Shown in pieces: positions 22,229 through 35,332 of a DNA stretch of 64,000 nt (position 1 is its first letter; every line of letters starts with the position of its first letter). The notes under the pieces are model-generated. The model saw nothing but the letters and a program-made list of their open reading frames with translations, was not told the DNA's origin and did no database searches. Both the position numbers and the translations under genes were made by a program. Source of the stretch: Silene latifolia (taxonomy: Eukaryota; Streptophyta; Magnoliopsida; Caryophyllales; Caryophyllaceae); contig NC_133538.1 in the NCBI RefSeq assembly GCF_048544455.1, positions 254,248,491 to 254,312,490 of the forward strand. Reading direction: 5' to 3'.

Positions 22229-22674
22229 GGGAAAATGCATGCGGTGCCCTTGAACTTTCGATTTTTGCCCGAAATACCCAATTTTTTGTTCCGGAAAACT
22301 TAAAGAGGCTATAACCCGTGTCTACGAGTTCAGAAAGTGATAATTTTTTTTTTCAAATCGATTATCTTTTCGAGAACTACGATTTGAAAAAAAAAATTGT
22401 CGTATTTGGATCGCGTAGCTAGGAGTTTTTGTACGTTAAAGTTTTATTTACCGAACAAACTTTGAGTGACCATATCTCTTTGTCACGAATTCCAAACGCG
22501 ACAATTTTTTTTTTTCAAATCGTAGTTCTCGAAAAGATAATCGATTTGAAAAAAAAAAAGCATCACTTTCTGAACTCGTAGACACGGGTTATAGCTTCTC
22601 AAAGTTTTCCGGATAAAAAAATTGGATATTTCGGGCAAAACATCAAAGTTCAAGGGCACCGCGTGCATTTTTCG
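22229..22674. mobile_element. Foldback MITE, Mutator-like
   Basis: 446 bp, almost all inverted repeat: about 180-bp arms (22229-22410 and 22490-22674) share TGCCCTTGAACTTT, CTATAACCCGTGTCTACGAG and TCAAATCGATTATCTTTTCG. A 9-bp duplication AAGAGATAA flanks it at 22220-22228 and 22675-22683. No coding capacity; frames across it are artefacts of the repeat. Confidence 0.88.
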
Positions 22675-22683
22675 AAGAGATAA

Positions 22684-24307
22684 AGTATAAGAAAAATTAT
22701 ATGTAGCTTACCCCTATCTAGTGTCAAAAACTCCCATACAAAAGCTTAATCTCTGTCAATTCTGCTCTCTAATAATCTAGTAAATAAATGCCAAAAGACA
22801 CATTGAAATCAACTTCATAACAATGATAATTACACAGTACAAAGGTGACATTGATAAGGAAATAGAAAAGTCGTATTCAACGAATTAAAGATATTATAAT
22901 GATCCTGATATCATGATGTATTTAAGAGGAAGAAATATATATACATAAGATTCAGAAGAAATGAGTATTCTGTTGCAATTTCACCAACCAAAAATCAATA
23001 GAATTGAGATAGTACAAATCTACAGTATCTCTTACTTCAATTGAGACACAACACCATAGATAAGATATTCGAAGACAACTTGTTTGAAATAATAACATAA
23101 TAAATTCATGGTAGAATCTTTCTTATCTTCGAATTCTTTCTCTATACAGATGAAAATTGTGAACAAATTCATTTGTTCCGGGTAAAAATAGGAAGCAAAT
23201 CAAACGAAATTAAGTCCAGAAATATATGAAAGATCAAAGGATATGTCAAAATAGTTAAAAAAACCTATGAAAAATATAAATCAATCAAAGTAAAATTGAA
23301 GTACGAAAAAAATTTAGGAGTTTAAGCACATCACCTAATATAATGACTTCATTCCACACACAAAATGATTCACTATGGAATTTGAGAGGATCAAAGATAA
23401 GATTTGATTGTCTTTCTTCGCTGCGGAGGCTGAGATCAAGCAGGAAAATTGACTATTGTGTGATGGTTAGAAAGAGGAAGAGGGTTAGATGAAAGAGGCG
23501 GTGAAACCGTAAAAATGGATTGTGTATAAGATATGTGTAACTGATTTAATAAAATCGTTGACTCATTTAATTGTGTTTTACTCATCTACATTTAGCATGT
23601 AAAGTGAGCGGGAAAAATACATGAGATATAAATTTACATAATTTATTTTCGCCGTACAAATTTTACTCATCTCAGTACTTTATCACTAAGTTTTCCATTT
23701 TTCTACCCTTATCGAAAAAACATCAAACCTAATTCTCTCTACCTTCTCTCTATTATTTCATCCATTAATTATCTTCATCCTCCTTCAAATTATTCAATTA
23801 TGAATAATGATTTCAATATAGAACAAGTATTTAATTCACTAATCAATTATTACTAATCAAATTATAGTTTTGTATTTTTTTTAATTAGGGTTTATGTTCA
23901 AATTAGTTATTGTTAATTGATGTGGATGATAGGGAAATTGGTGTAGTCGGATGTCACCAGGCATGGGATGTCGTTGCCGGCGAGAAGGACGTCCGTGTTA
24001 CCGTGTGACATCGCCGGATTCTGTTCGATTGGCTGGTGAGAAGGGAGAGGAGGAGATGCGGGTGGTGCGGGAAGGAGAAGTGCATGGGGTGGCGTACTGA
24101 CATTAATTCAGTGAAGGTGGCCGGCAGTAGCGATGGCCGGCGAGTAAATATGATTAATTGGCGTGGGTGGCTGCCGTTGGAGGTCATGTTGGTGGTTAAG
24201 TACGTACGGAGTAGCATGCTAAATAGAAGCGTAGTACTGTAAACTAGTACCTTGTTTGATTTTTTTTTTCTTTTTTCTTCAATGTATTGTACGTTTGTAC
24301 TACACTA
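22684..24307. other. AT-rich DNA, no gene seen
   Basis: Only short unrelated frames. A G-rich patch at 23950-24190 (GGCCGGC words) gives 60-90-codon frames on both strands without any recognised domain. Confidence 0.5.
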
Positions 24308-24315
24308 CTACTACC

Positions 24316-24740
24316 CTAGGTAGCACGGACACTTCTCCTAATCAGCCGTCCCGTGTCCGACACCGTGTCCGACACCGACACTCCTCGGACACACGTCGAA
24401 ACGTGTCGGATACCTATAAAGCCGTGTCTAACTTTCTACATTTATTCGGGCACGTGTCCGACGCGTGTCCATGGTATTTCGGCCGTGTCCGACGCGTGTC
24501 CATGACATTTGGACATCATTTGGGGTGAATGATATTCCTTAAGCGTGAAATGAGCTGTCGCTTGTTTAAATTTAATATCAAATACTTTTACAAAAATAAA
24601 ATCGAACGTTTATAATTATAAAATATATATTTTATTAAATTTAATTAACGTGTCCCGTGTCCTAAATTTCAAGGGATGCCGTGTCAGGTGTCCGTGTCGT
24701 GTCCGTGTCCCGTGTCCGTGTCCGTTTTGGTGCTACTTAG
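24316..24740. mobile_element. MITE with hAT-like 8-bp TSD and GTGTCC repeats
   Basis: Ends CTAGGTAGCAC and, inverted, CTAAGTAGCAC (10 of 11 match) lie inside the 8-bp duplication CTACTACC (24308-24315, 24741-24748). Within are clusters of CGTGTCCGACRC at 24350-24510 and GTGTCCGTGTC at 24650-24725, with an AT-rich middle. The 8-bp TSD suggests hAT; the family name is not certain. Confidence 0.75.
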
Positions 24741-25081
24741 CTACTACCTCAATATGTAGAAATTGATTGAATTTTTTCAATTTAGTATGTAGTTTCATAG
24801 TACGAATACAATAATGTTAATCTGATTGGTTGAGTTTTTCCAGGAAAAAATTCAGTGTAATATGTGTTTAAATACAGGACTTAATTATTTGAGTAAAATT
24901 AGAGAGAATAGTTATAGAGAAATTAGAGAGAGAAAATGAAAGAGGAAGTGTAAGGGGTATAATTGTCAATAATGTACTGTGATGAGTAAAATGTGTAATG
25001 CGGAAATCAATACCCTAAATTTAACTGTCTATGTATAAATTTAAATTTATGTAATTTTAACTGTCTATGTAACTTCAATAC

Positions 25082-25350
25082 TTTAGGAGTGTAACTTTAA
25101 TGTGTTATAAGTATAACTTTAGTATTCTAATAGTGTAACTTTTGTTTTTTAAGGTCATATTTTATATGTAAAAATTTGGATTTACGTAACTTTTTTATAT
25201 GTTGAATTTGTGTAATTTTAGTACTTTACGAGTGTAACTTTAGTCCATGCAGGTGTAACTTTAGTTCTTTAAGGGTGTAACATTAATCCATGTTTGTGTA
25301 ACATTAGTTCTTTTAAGGGTGTAACTTTAGTCCATGTCGATGTAACTTTA
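25082..25350. repeat. GTGTAACTTTA minisatellite, right copy
   Basis: About eleven irregular units of GTGTAACTTTAGTYCATG or GTGTAACTTTAGTTCTTTAA type. Same family as 11296-11398. Confidence 0.8.
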
Positions 25351-26263
25351 ATCTCCACAACTATGAAACAACGAATGCCACCACCACCATTACCACCAAC
25401 GCCTCCAAGACACCACCACCACCATCGTTTCTCACTCTTTTCTCACATACAATAACAACACCACCAACAAAAACACCGCCACACCACCAACAACCACCAC
25501 CTAAAAAACAATCTAGATCTGATAAAAATTTCACCAAAAAAAGAAAAAAATGCGTCCCCTCTATCCTCTAACCACCGCCACCACCCCACGCCTACAACAA
25601 AACCAAAAAAAACTACCACAACAACCGCCAACAATAACCAACCGAAACCCTACCACCGCCAGCCCCTAATTTTTTTTTAAAGAAAAAAACAGTTTGGAAA
25701 TTTGAAAATGAACAACCGACACCAGTCACGCAAGAGCACCACTCGACAACCTCCACCTTCGCCGCCACCGACCACACCTCCACCATCCACAACCAACTCC
25801 GTCGCCTTCCCTACAACCGCAGCCCCGCCAAACCCATTTCAAAATTCGAAGAGAAAGACGAAATGCGAAGAGGAGGAGAAACGAAAGTCACCAGTGTTCA
25901 GAGGGAGGGGCAGTGGTTGAGGCAGTGCGAGTAGGGGGAGGACATGGTGGTGGCAGCGCTGGTTTTGGTGGTGGTAGCGGTGCGGTTTAGATATGTAGAA
26001 CAAGAGAGAAATGAGATAGGAATGGTGTGTGGTGATGCGAGGTGGGTGGTCGGCGTCGTCTGTGGCAGCAGGTGGTGGGTGGTGGCAGCGGCAGCAGGTG
26101 GTGGGTAGTGGCGGCTAAGATAGGAGAGAAAGTGAGGGAGTTGTTTTTTTATAGATAAAGAGAGTGAGTGAATGTGAGGGAGAGTTAGGATTTGTTCTAA
26201 TTTAATCTTAGCCTTCCATTTTGTTTTAATCTTGACCCTTTATTTCCTTAATCCAAAGATTTG
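25351..26263. other. CCA/TGG-rich non-coding DNA
   Basis: 25380-25840 is rich in CCACCA on the plus strand and 25940-26110 in GGTGGT, so the two halves are roughly complementary. Proline- or glycine-rich frames here (for example 25702-25920) have no recognisable domain. I see no gene. Confidence 0.5.
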
Positions 26264-27239
<976 letters not shown>

Positions 27240-27254
27240 CTTGAACCAAATGAT

Positions 27255-27927
27255 TTAAGTTGAAGGAGGTAAGATGAAGCCACCGGCTATCAAACCACCT
27301 CGAAAGAGTTGGACATGAATGTCCAATAGTAGCCATAAAGTCAGCAACCTTGTTGGCTTCACGAAAGCAATGTTTAATTATCACTTCATAGAAAAAATGA
27401 AGGTCTAATTTTACATCCTTGATAATAATAGAAATTTCTCAATGAATTTGCCAAGTACCTCGAATTGAGTTAATAACACATAAATTATCACCCTCCACAA
27501 TTAACTTTGAGATTCCTAAGTATTTAGCTGCTAAAATAACTTCTTTTAAAGCCAGAGCTTTCGCAACAAGGATACTATTGGATCCGCACTTTTTTGCTCC
27601 CAACAAAATGACTTTACTATTGTGATCTCTTATAGAATATCCTAAATCAGCTTTATTACCTTCTATTCTTGATCCGTCAAAATTTAGCTTTAGGAAACCG
27701 TTTCTAGGTTTTTCCCACCAAATTTCTTCCTTACTAGAGTTGTTTCTAGCTGACTCTTCTATCTCGCGATTGTTGAGATCCTTAAATCTAGTCACATTCC
27801 AGGTCTTAGTGCTATTATTATATAAAGTAATAAGTTTGATAATACTTAAATTAACATTATTAAATATAATATCGTTTCTATGAAACCATGCATTCCACCA
27901 AATAAAAATAATCTTAATGAAAATCAT
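27255..27927 (-). pseudogene. LINE C-terminal RNase H (RVT_3) fragment
   Basis: 27439-27927 encodes the linker IFIWWNAWFHRNDIIFNN and an RVT_3 RNase H: LKLNFDGSRIEGNKADLGYS, AKALALKEVILAAKYLG and VEGDNLCVINSI, giving the D, E and D positions. After a stop, another frame (27384 down to about 27255) continues with IIKHCFREANKVADFMA, the last RNase H motif with its Asp. The coding part then runs straight into the (TATC)n tract. Broken by at least one stop or frameshift. Confidence 0.8.
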
Positions 27928-29203
27928 CTTTTGGAATTAAATCCTTGAGATAATTAAGTTTCGTTAGAAAACTTTGACTTGTAATAGTATCGTAATTTGA
28001 CAAAAACTCGTTGAAACTAATAATGTTCAGGTCTTGGGTGACAGACCCAATCAAGGGACATTCGTAAAAGAAATGATCTTTGTTTTCAATAGGATTGTTG
28101 CACAGAACACAATGAGGCGGGACATCAATATGACTCTTGAGAAGTCTACTTTTCGTTGGAAGGCCGTCAACACAGGCTTTCCAAAGAAAAAATTTCAAGT
28201 TAGGAGGAATATTCAATTTCCAAATCCACTGAAATTCACATTTGTCAAGAGCTTGATCGATCAAACTTTGCGTTAACCAAGTTGCTGTTTTGGTAGAGAA
28301 ATTTCTATCTACGGACAACCCCCAAATGAGGGTATCTGGAATATCATTATGTGGCACTGGAATGTTAGTAATCTGATTAATAATATCGTTATTCACTAAA
28401 CTAGATAATTTACAAACATCCCATTGCTTGTCTGAGGTTATGAAATCTTTAACCAAAGGATTAAGATTACGGTTACTATCATCATCAACCATACTGCTTG
28501 TAAGTGGGTGTGAAAAATCCCAATTATCAGACCAAAACTTAATGTTGCTACCATTACCTACCTGCCATCTCAGTTCTTTTCTAAATAGAGTCCGAAGACT
28601 CATTAGTTTACGCCATTGCCAAGAAGAGGCTGAATTAGGCTTATGATCAAAGAGTGAACAATTTCTCAAGTATTTTTTAGATACCACTTTGACCCATATA
28701 CTTTCCTTATCCATAAGAATTTTCCATAAAAGTTTCATTTGAAGAGCTTTATTAGCTGCTTCAGAAGATTTAATTCCTAAACCACCAACCGACTTTGGTA
28801 AACAAACTTTATGCCAACCAACAAAATTAGGAGAACACCGGGAAGGATTCTTATTCCAAAGAAAGTCTCTATTAATTTTATCTAATCTATTATGGATCGA
28901 TGAGGGGAGGAGGAAGCTTTGCATCTGAAAAGTTCCCTTCGCAGCTAAATTAGCATTTAGAAGAACTAGTCTACCTGCTTGAGATAGAGAATTCGCTGTC
29001 CATTTCGATAATTGAGTGCAAGAAGATTGAATAATGTTCTCGAAAGTATTTTTAGTCACTGTGCTATCAATTATAAGACATCCTAAATACTTACCCAAAT
29101 GAGATTCCTCGTTCATATGAAGAATCCCTCTAAAGGATTCACAAAGAGAACGCTCAATATTTCTAGTGCATTGAAAAGTGGATTTGTCAAAATTAACAAA
29201 TTC
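27914..29203 (-). pseudogene. LINE ORF2 fragment: RT C-terminus and zf-RVT
   Basis: Open from about 29203 to 27914; the first ATG at 29116 is internal to the RT domain. Motifs typical of plant L1 ORF2 downstream of the catalytic RT: HLGKYLGCLI, SQAGRLVLLNANLAAKGTFQ, RDFLWNKN, CLPKSVGGLGI, WQWRKLMSLR, VGNGSNIKFWSDNW. Near its C-terminus are the zf-RVT signatures WKLNIPPNLKFFLWKAC and CVLCNNPIENKDHFFYEC. The catalytic core with FxDD is missing, so no activity is possible. A frame change near 27914-27927 separates it from the RNase H part. Confidence 0.85.
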
Positions 29204-29850
29204 ACAAATTTATCCAACCAAGTGAAAAATTAAACCCCTACTTCTAGAAAAATTCACCATCCAATGGAAACTAACCCTTGCTCTCGACAATGTTGTTTTT
29301 TTAGGAAAATAAAACCAACATGAAGTTTATATATATGATACTTGGGATTGAGAGTTTTTAGATTTTTTTCATAAATACCTGTTTGTTTTTCAATTGGTCA
29401 AGGAAAACAATAATATCTACTATACATGATCAACTCAATGATGCAACAAAACTCCTTTAGAATAACAACATAATTTAATCATTGTTGGGTCAAATGGTAA
29501 TTACGTAAAAACATTTCTAGGTAGTTAAATGTTATATCTCCCGGTCAAATTATAGACGTACCTTTGAATGTGAACCAAATTCTAACTCAATACTATATGA
29601 CTGGGGCTGCTTATGACACCCCCTATAACAATAATCTTGCCCCCCATCTTCTCATTTGAAACAAAATCCTTCACGCAGACCCTATTTTTCTTCCCTATTC
29701 ACACACATGATCTAAAACAATCTCATCCCTTGAAAGATCGATCCTTGTCTTCGAAACTTCTCTCAAATTTATCCAAACAAGTGGAAAACTAAACCCCTAC
29801 TTCTAGAAAAATCCACAATCCAATGGAAATTAACCCTTGCTCTTCAATAA
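29204..29850. repeat. Direct duplication of about 86 bp flanking the LINE
   Basis: CAAATTTATCCAAMCAAGTG with AAACCCCTACTTCTAGAAAA and ACTAACCCTTGCTC occurs at 29204-29289 and at 29764-29850 (offset 560). The first copy begins exactly where LINE homology stops. Confidence 0.7.
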
Positions 29851-32584
29851 TATTGTTAGAATTAAGATTTTACTTTAATTTGGATTGATGGGATCAAGAT
29901 TAAGTTTATCAGTATGATCTTTTGAGATTTCTTGTTATTATTCATGTTACCTATATGTTTTAATGCAAGCGATATTTTGCTAATAAATAACCTTATTTAT
30001 TATCACTATCCTCATTAAACTCATCACCCTCCACAAATGCAGCCTCCCTTCACCCAACTAATTCACCCGCAAAATAAAACATCAGCCACTATGATTAGTT
30101 CTTACTACTTGAAACAACCTCCAATCCACTATCCCTATCACTACCTTTCTGTCACGTTTTACATCTAAGAAGTCATAAATCACATTCACCTCCATGAAAT
30201 ACCAATCTTTACTCCAGATGATATGGATCCTCGTCTCCCTTATCGAAAATAATTTATTTCTCCTTCAACAAAGAAAAGTTTAAGAAACAATCTTCCCTCT
30301 TATTTCTCTCTCTTTCCCTTCCTAGTCTTTTTCTCGTCCCCTCCCTTACCTCCATTCCAGATACTTAGACAAAGTGTTTGGGTACTATGTTTATAAACTG
30401 AATAAGTTTGAATATTATATATATACACGAATTTTGCTATTTATTTCATTTTGCATAAATAAATCTTACTACCTCCATCTCATTTTTATTGTCCTTTTTT
30501 CTTTAAATTTTATTATCTCATAATTATTATCCCCTTTCTAGATCTAGTAGGAAAAACTTTAGTCAACCAACTCGTCGTAATCAACCGCATTCCTATTCGA
30601 AACAACCTTTAGCCCACTACTTAATCCCTTCGGTTCACACATAAAACGGTCTAAAATGTAAAGCTTTCACTTCTCTCTTGAAAAGTCCATCTAACTAACA
30701 GAAAACTAACCGCTACTTTCTGAACTTCATCATTTTTACATTCCGTAAAGATTAAGTTGAACATGACAACAAAATACAGAAACTTAGGTTTTGTTTGATA
30801 ACGACAGATTGAACATTTTTTTTTAGCATTTTGAGATTTTTTGCACTATTTAAATAACAAATGTGCTATTTTGAGTGTTGATCATCGACCTATTGAAATA
30901 ATAGACTGTGGTGTAGTTTTCTGTTTTACATTATCACCTTTAATTAGTATATTATAAGAAAATAAAAATTGAGTTTTTTTATCTCTGGAGAAATTAAAGA
31001 TGAAACTTTTCTTTATCATATTTATAATTAATATTATTCACTTAAAATATATAAATTTAAGCAAGTTCAAATAAGTTAGCTAAAAGTTATAAATCACAAA
31101 TTGTACGAAGCAGTATAATCATTTTTTTATTAATATGAAATAAATGTCATAAACTTCATGAGAATATTAATGCGGTAGAGAACTATAGAAGAGTTGGCAA
31201 GTACGTGACCCTCTTTTAGGTTTAAATTTTTTCATTTATTTTTATAATTTTGCCTAATGGTGGTTAAGGGATCGTATTATGCATGACGAATATGAACCCT
31301 TCCCCAATTCGTATCTCTCCCTAAATTATCATGATGATGTGCTCAATTTACACAAAAAAAATATATATAGCATCAACAATAATTAGTTTGCTCCATATAA
31401 TTGAATAGTACCGTTTTTTATGCATGTAAATTTGTCAAAAGAAAAGTTTGAGAGATACGGTCTTCACTATGTTAGGGAAAGATTACTCTTACCCTTTTAT
31501 GTGTTTTTCATGACTTTTTTTTAAATGTTGATCGTTGCTTGAATTGAATCTTAACCTTATATATATTTCTATAATAAGTGTATCTAATTTACCTTCAAGC
31601 CTCATCAGATCTATTTTATTACTCATGGTACCATTTTTACTTTAAATTGTAAAACAATCGCACAATAAAGTTTTTCAAAATATTTACTCATTTGTCATAA
31701 TATGATATTTCGATTCGCAAATTAGCAACAACTTTCTTTATCTTTTAATACTCCTTGAAAAATAGATATCAAACTTTGTACTTATCAATAATTTGTGAAT
31801 ATTTTATTTAAATTTTGATTAATATACTTTTATATAATGACAAATGAATGTAAATAATATAATAATAAATTATCAATAGAAGTTGAAGTGTTTTGTGAGG
31901 GAAATAACTTTAAAATTAGTAGGAGAAATACATACGACATTTGAAAAATAAACTTCGCATTATGTATAATTAAATATGACATTAGAAATAACTAAATACG
32001 TAGGGGCATATTTCAGCGTTCATTTTACTCTTTACATGAGTAAATTCCATATAGTACGTATTATGCACGCACATTTGTCACAACCAAGTTCGTCCTAGGG
32101 CCTTTAGCCTCATAATACCTCATTTTTTTAATCGGAAGTTGTTATAAAATTGGATATTATAAATATATCAAAGGTTTTTTTTCCCTTCTAATTTAATAAA
32201 AAGTGAACAAATAATAATGAATAATTTTTTAATATTAATAAATTGTAGATAATTAATTTATTTCCTATTTCTAATAATAAAATTGTAAAATAATTAGTTA
32301 ATTCTCATTTCTAATAGGAAAATCGTATTCCTAATTATAATAGAAATTTTTTAAATAATTATTATCTCCTAATTCTAATAGTATAATTAGGAAAAAAAAG
32401 CCTTAATAAATTGTTAACTTATTTCCTATTTCTAATAGGAAAATGGTAAAATAATTAATTAATTCTCATTTCTAATAGGAAAATTATATTCCTAATTATA
32501 ATAGAAAAAATGTAAATAATTAATTATCTCCTACTTCTAATGCTAATAATATAATTAGAAAAAAAAGGCTCCTTTAGTTATATA
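29851..32584. other. AT-rich DNA without a visible gene
   Basis: No frame with a recognised domain. Contains a Stowaway-like fragment (CTACCTCCATCTCATTTTTATTGTCC) near 30470. May include the unrecognised 5' part of the E2 LTR. Confidence 0.5.
32258..32577. repeat. Two tandem copies of a ~160-bp AT-rich unit
   Basis: TTTCCTATTTCTAATARRAAAA opens each copy (32261 and 32422, offset 161); both contain TTCTCATTTCTAATAGGAAAA and TATTCCTAATTATAATAG, short inverted repeats of each other. Confidence 0.7.
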
Positions 32585-35235
32585 CTAGATTTAATGCCCG
32601 TTCGATGCACGAGCCTATTTGTAATGTTCAATCATGTATGATGTAGTGACTGAAAAATGTTTGTATAACCAAAATTTTCAATCTTAATCATCTCTTTCTT
32701 GATTAACTTAAGTGTTCTACTATTACATTATATAAGTTGCATTCCCCATCTATCTCTATATTCGGGTAAAGCGCACTTGACAAAATTAAAATATGTGTAG
32801 AAACGCGGAATGATCCATGATCATCGGAGCAATTGATATTTAATTTGTTTGGCCAATTGAAATAACTCGTATTAAATATGAACCAAGAAGATGCGAATTG
32901 ATTTGCTCATTGATTGCCGTATGTACTCAACGATTATCCAAGGGCTGGGAATTGTAAGACAAACAACGATGACGTACTACGACTTGTTAATACGAATAAA
33001 GAGTATAACTATTAACTTAATGATAACCAAAATTGTGGTCGTATTCTAGAAAAGTTTCCCACAAATCGTTTTATGTCTTATTTCGTCGAATACAATGATA
33101 ATGGAAAAAAACTTGTATGCATGAATCACACTAACGATAAGCAAGAATAGGGTTGGCATGTTGTTATGGCTACATAAGAGAGCAATTAAGGGCATTATTT
33201 ATACTTCCAAAACATAATTTACTTAGCAAACAACGATATTGAATACATACTATAACAAACTTTATTCCTGTCCTGAAAGGACTCAATTCTACTGTGTGTT
33301 AATTGAATCACGCATTCTAATACATTGATCAATATGTTTAGTTAAAGTTAATTCTATGAATTACCCGACTTTACTGACCCAACCCAAAAACTTGACTCGA
33401 AGTTGGCCCCACCCGAGTAAAGGACTTGAAACCCGAATCAACATGACTCTATTTAACTCGACCCAAATGTTTATCCACAAATAACTTGATAACTTGATAA
33501 CAAATTAATCCAAAAATAACCCAAACCTGAAATAACTTGACCTGACCCGAACTTTTGCTAACCCTAAATACTCGACCCGAAATTACTCGACTTGAAACCG
33601 ACTCGGTTACGCTTTTGCTACGTTTACTGCCAAGCTATGCATTAAGGACGACCCCTAACAATTTTTTTTTTCCGTTAAATACTGTTACGTTCACAAATTT
33701 GCAAGCTAAAATAGAAATAGGTCCAAAATTTCTCTGATCTTTGTATAGTCTTTCGTAATGTTTAAAATTTGTGACTATTAGTAGCCGTTTAAACTATTTA
33801 CAATCTCATGTGACTTTACATGAAAGTTTCTATGTAGTATGCTTACATACACTAATTACATATTTGATATGGTTTACTATAATTGCTCAATAAATCTCTT
33901 GTGCTCCATGAAAATCCTAGCATTTCTTTCAGCCCAGAAATAATACTTTCTTTCCACTGAATTACACTTGTTCAGATTCTTAAATAAACATTTCCAATTT
34001 GTAACCAATTGAAACATCAATAATAAGAGCCAATTCATACTTTATCTGTTCTGCTCATTTGTTTACCATTTCCTCTTACATATCTCATTCATTTGTTTAC
34101 CTTTCTATATTATGCATTTCTCTAATGGATAATTTGATCATCGAACATTAAATCATATATTTACTAAAAAGTAAAAAGTGGTCACTTTTTATTTAAGTGG
34201 TCACTTTTTATTTTATCGTAGATAGGTATATACAACGGTCATACAATAAAATTTGAGTCAACAATATTATTAATATTAGCACCAAAAAAAACAATATTAT
34301 TAATATTTATCCACCATACTCCCGTTGATCAATGATTGCGTAGTAATCAAAGCAAACACCAATACTAATTCATTCTCATGGATTCATGGCAACTGATAGA
34401 GTAGATAGTATGCCAAATATGACTGTACTTACAATTTGATCAAAAACCATTACTGATTCATTGTGATGGATTCATGGCAACTGATAAAGTAGATAGTATG
34501 TCATACGACTATACTTACAATTTGATTATTCCTTGCATTTACGAATTATGATATCTTCTAAGTACAAAAGAACCTCCAAGCTTTGCAACTGTAAACATGC
34601 TTTAGGGATAATCACGTACATCAATATCGAAAAGCGACCATACCTCAAAATAGATTAGTTGATAAATTTCCATACATGAGTTTAGCAATCTTCTTAGTTC
34701 TTTTCGTACCTGAAATCTAAACACAAAACACCATTAGTACAATTTACAAATGATAACTCTAAACGGGGGTTAAGATACGACTTGCTTCTGGACCACAATA
34801 ATTAAGCACGCATACAAAAAAAAAAAAAAAAAATCATCTAAGCTTGCAACTAAAAATTAGCAAGTCCACAATAATTAAACACGCATACAAAAAAAAAAAA
34901 AAATCATCTAAGCTTGCAACTAAAAATAAATTGGACAGGAAAAATTATTTCTTTGTGAAGTCTATAAATACAAGGTAGTATTTATACTACAAAGTTATTT
35001 CAAGAGTAGTTGAACTCTATTTCTTATCATATTGTTATAGTAGAACTCTATTTCTTATCGAGTAGTTGACTTTATTTCTTATCTTATTGTTATTATTATG
35101 ATGTGATAAAATATTATCTTCTACATCTTGATTATTATCTCTAAATATTTCTGCATTAAAAATATATATTAGGTAGTTCGCTAAAGTTGGAGACTCTAAA
35201 ATCGCTCGAAAAAAAGGTTCCTTTATTAATATAGA
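32585..35235 (-). mobile_element. Helitron 3, non-autonomous
   Basis: On the minus strand the 5' end TCTATATTAATAAAGGAACC is at 35235. The 3' end at 32585 has hairpin GGCTCGTGCATCGAACGGGC, ATTAAAT, CTAG, then T. 2651 bp, no Rep/helicase. Inside are duplicated segments: GGATTCATGGCAACTGATA at about 34380 and 34469, and CACGCATACAAAA with AAGCTTGCAACTAAAAAT at 34805 and 34880. It probably sits in the U3 of the E2 LTR. Confidence 0.7.
33360..33620. repeat. Degenerate GACCCGAA-type repeat
   Basis: Irregular repetitions of ACCCGAA, GACTCGA and AACTTGA words. No coding meaning. Confidence 0.55.
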
Positions 35236-35324
35236 TAGATAGATAGATAGATATTGATTGCATTCATACCAAATCTCTCTCTTTTGAGCTGTTAAAACCG
35301 ACTTAAACCTAGTCTTTGCTCTCA

Positions 35325-35332
35325 TATAAATA
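35325..35332 (+). promoter_or_regulatory. Probable TATA box of the E2 LTR
   Basis: TATAAATA followed by CTACCCTATCATC, as in the E1 LTR at 7651. Confidence 0.5.

Larger units (their letters stand above)
27240..29203 (-). mobile_element. L1-type LINE, 5'-truncated
   Basis: The minus strand holds the C-terminal half of an L1-type ORF2: end of the RT, zf-RVT region and a C-terminal RNase H. Homology starts at about 29203 (NFVNFDKSTF leading into HLGKYLGCLI). The endonuclease and catalytic RT core are absent, the usual 5' truncation of LINE insertions. The 3' end meets the GATA tract. I found no clear target-site duplication. Confidence 0.85.

Noticed and set aside
25702..25920. Pro/Thr-rich small ORF
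   Set aside because: Lies in CCA-rich low-complexity DNA; no start context, domain or neighbour supports it.
30460..30545. Stowaway-like MITE (also 13200-13320 and 34050-34130)
   Set aside because: Only fragments of typical end sequence; no matching second end or TA duplication could be placed.
34172..34191. TAAAAAGTG-GT-CACTTTTTA hairpin as a terminator
   Set aside because: An isolated 9-bp AT-rich hairpin in Helitron 3 with no gene next to it; prokaryotic-type terminators are not expected here.
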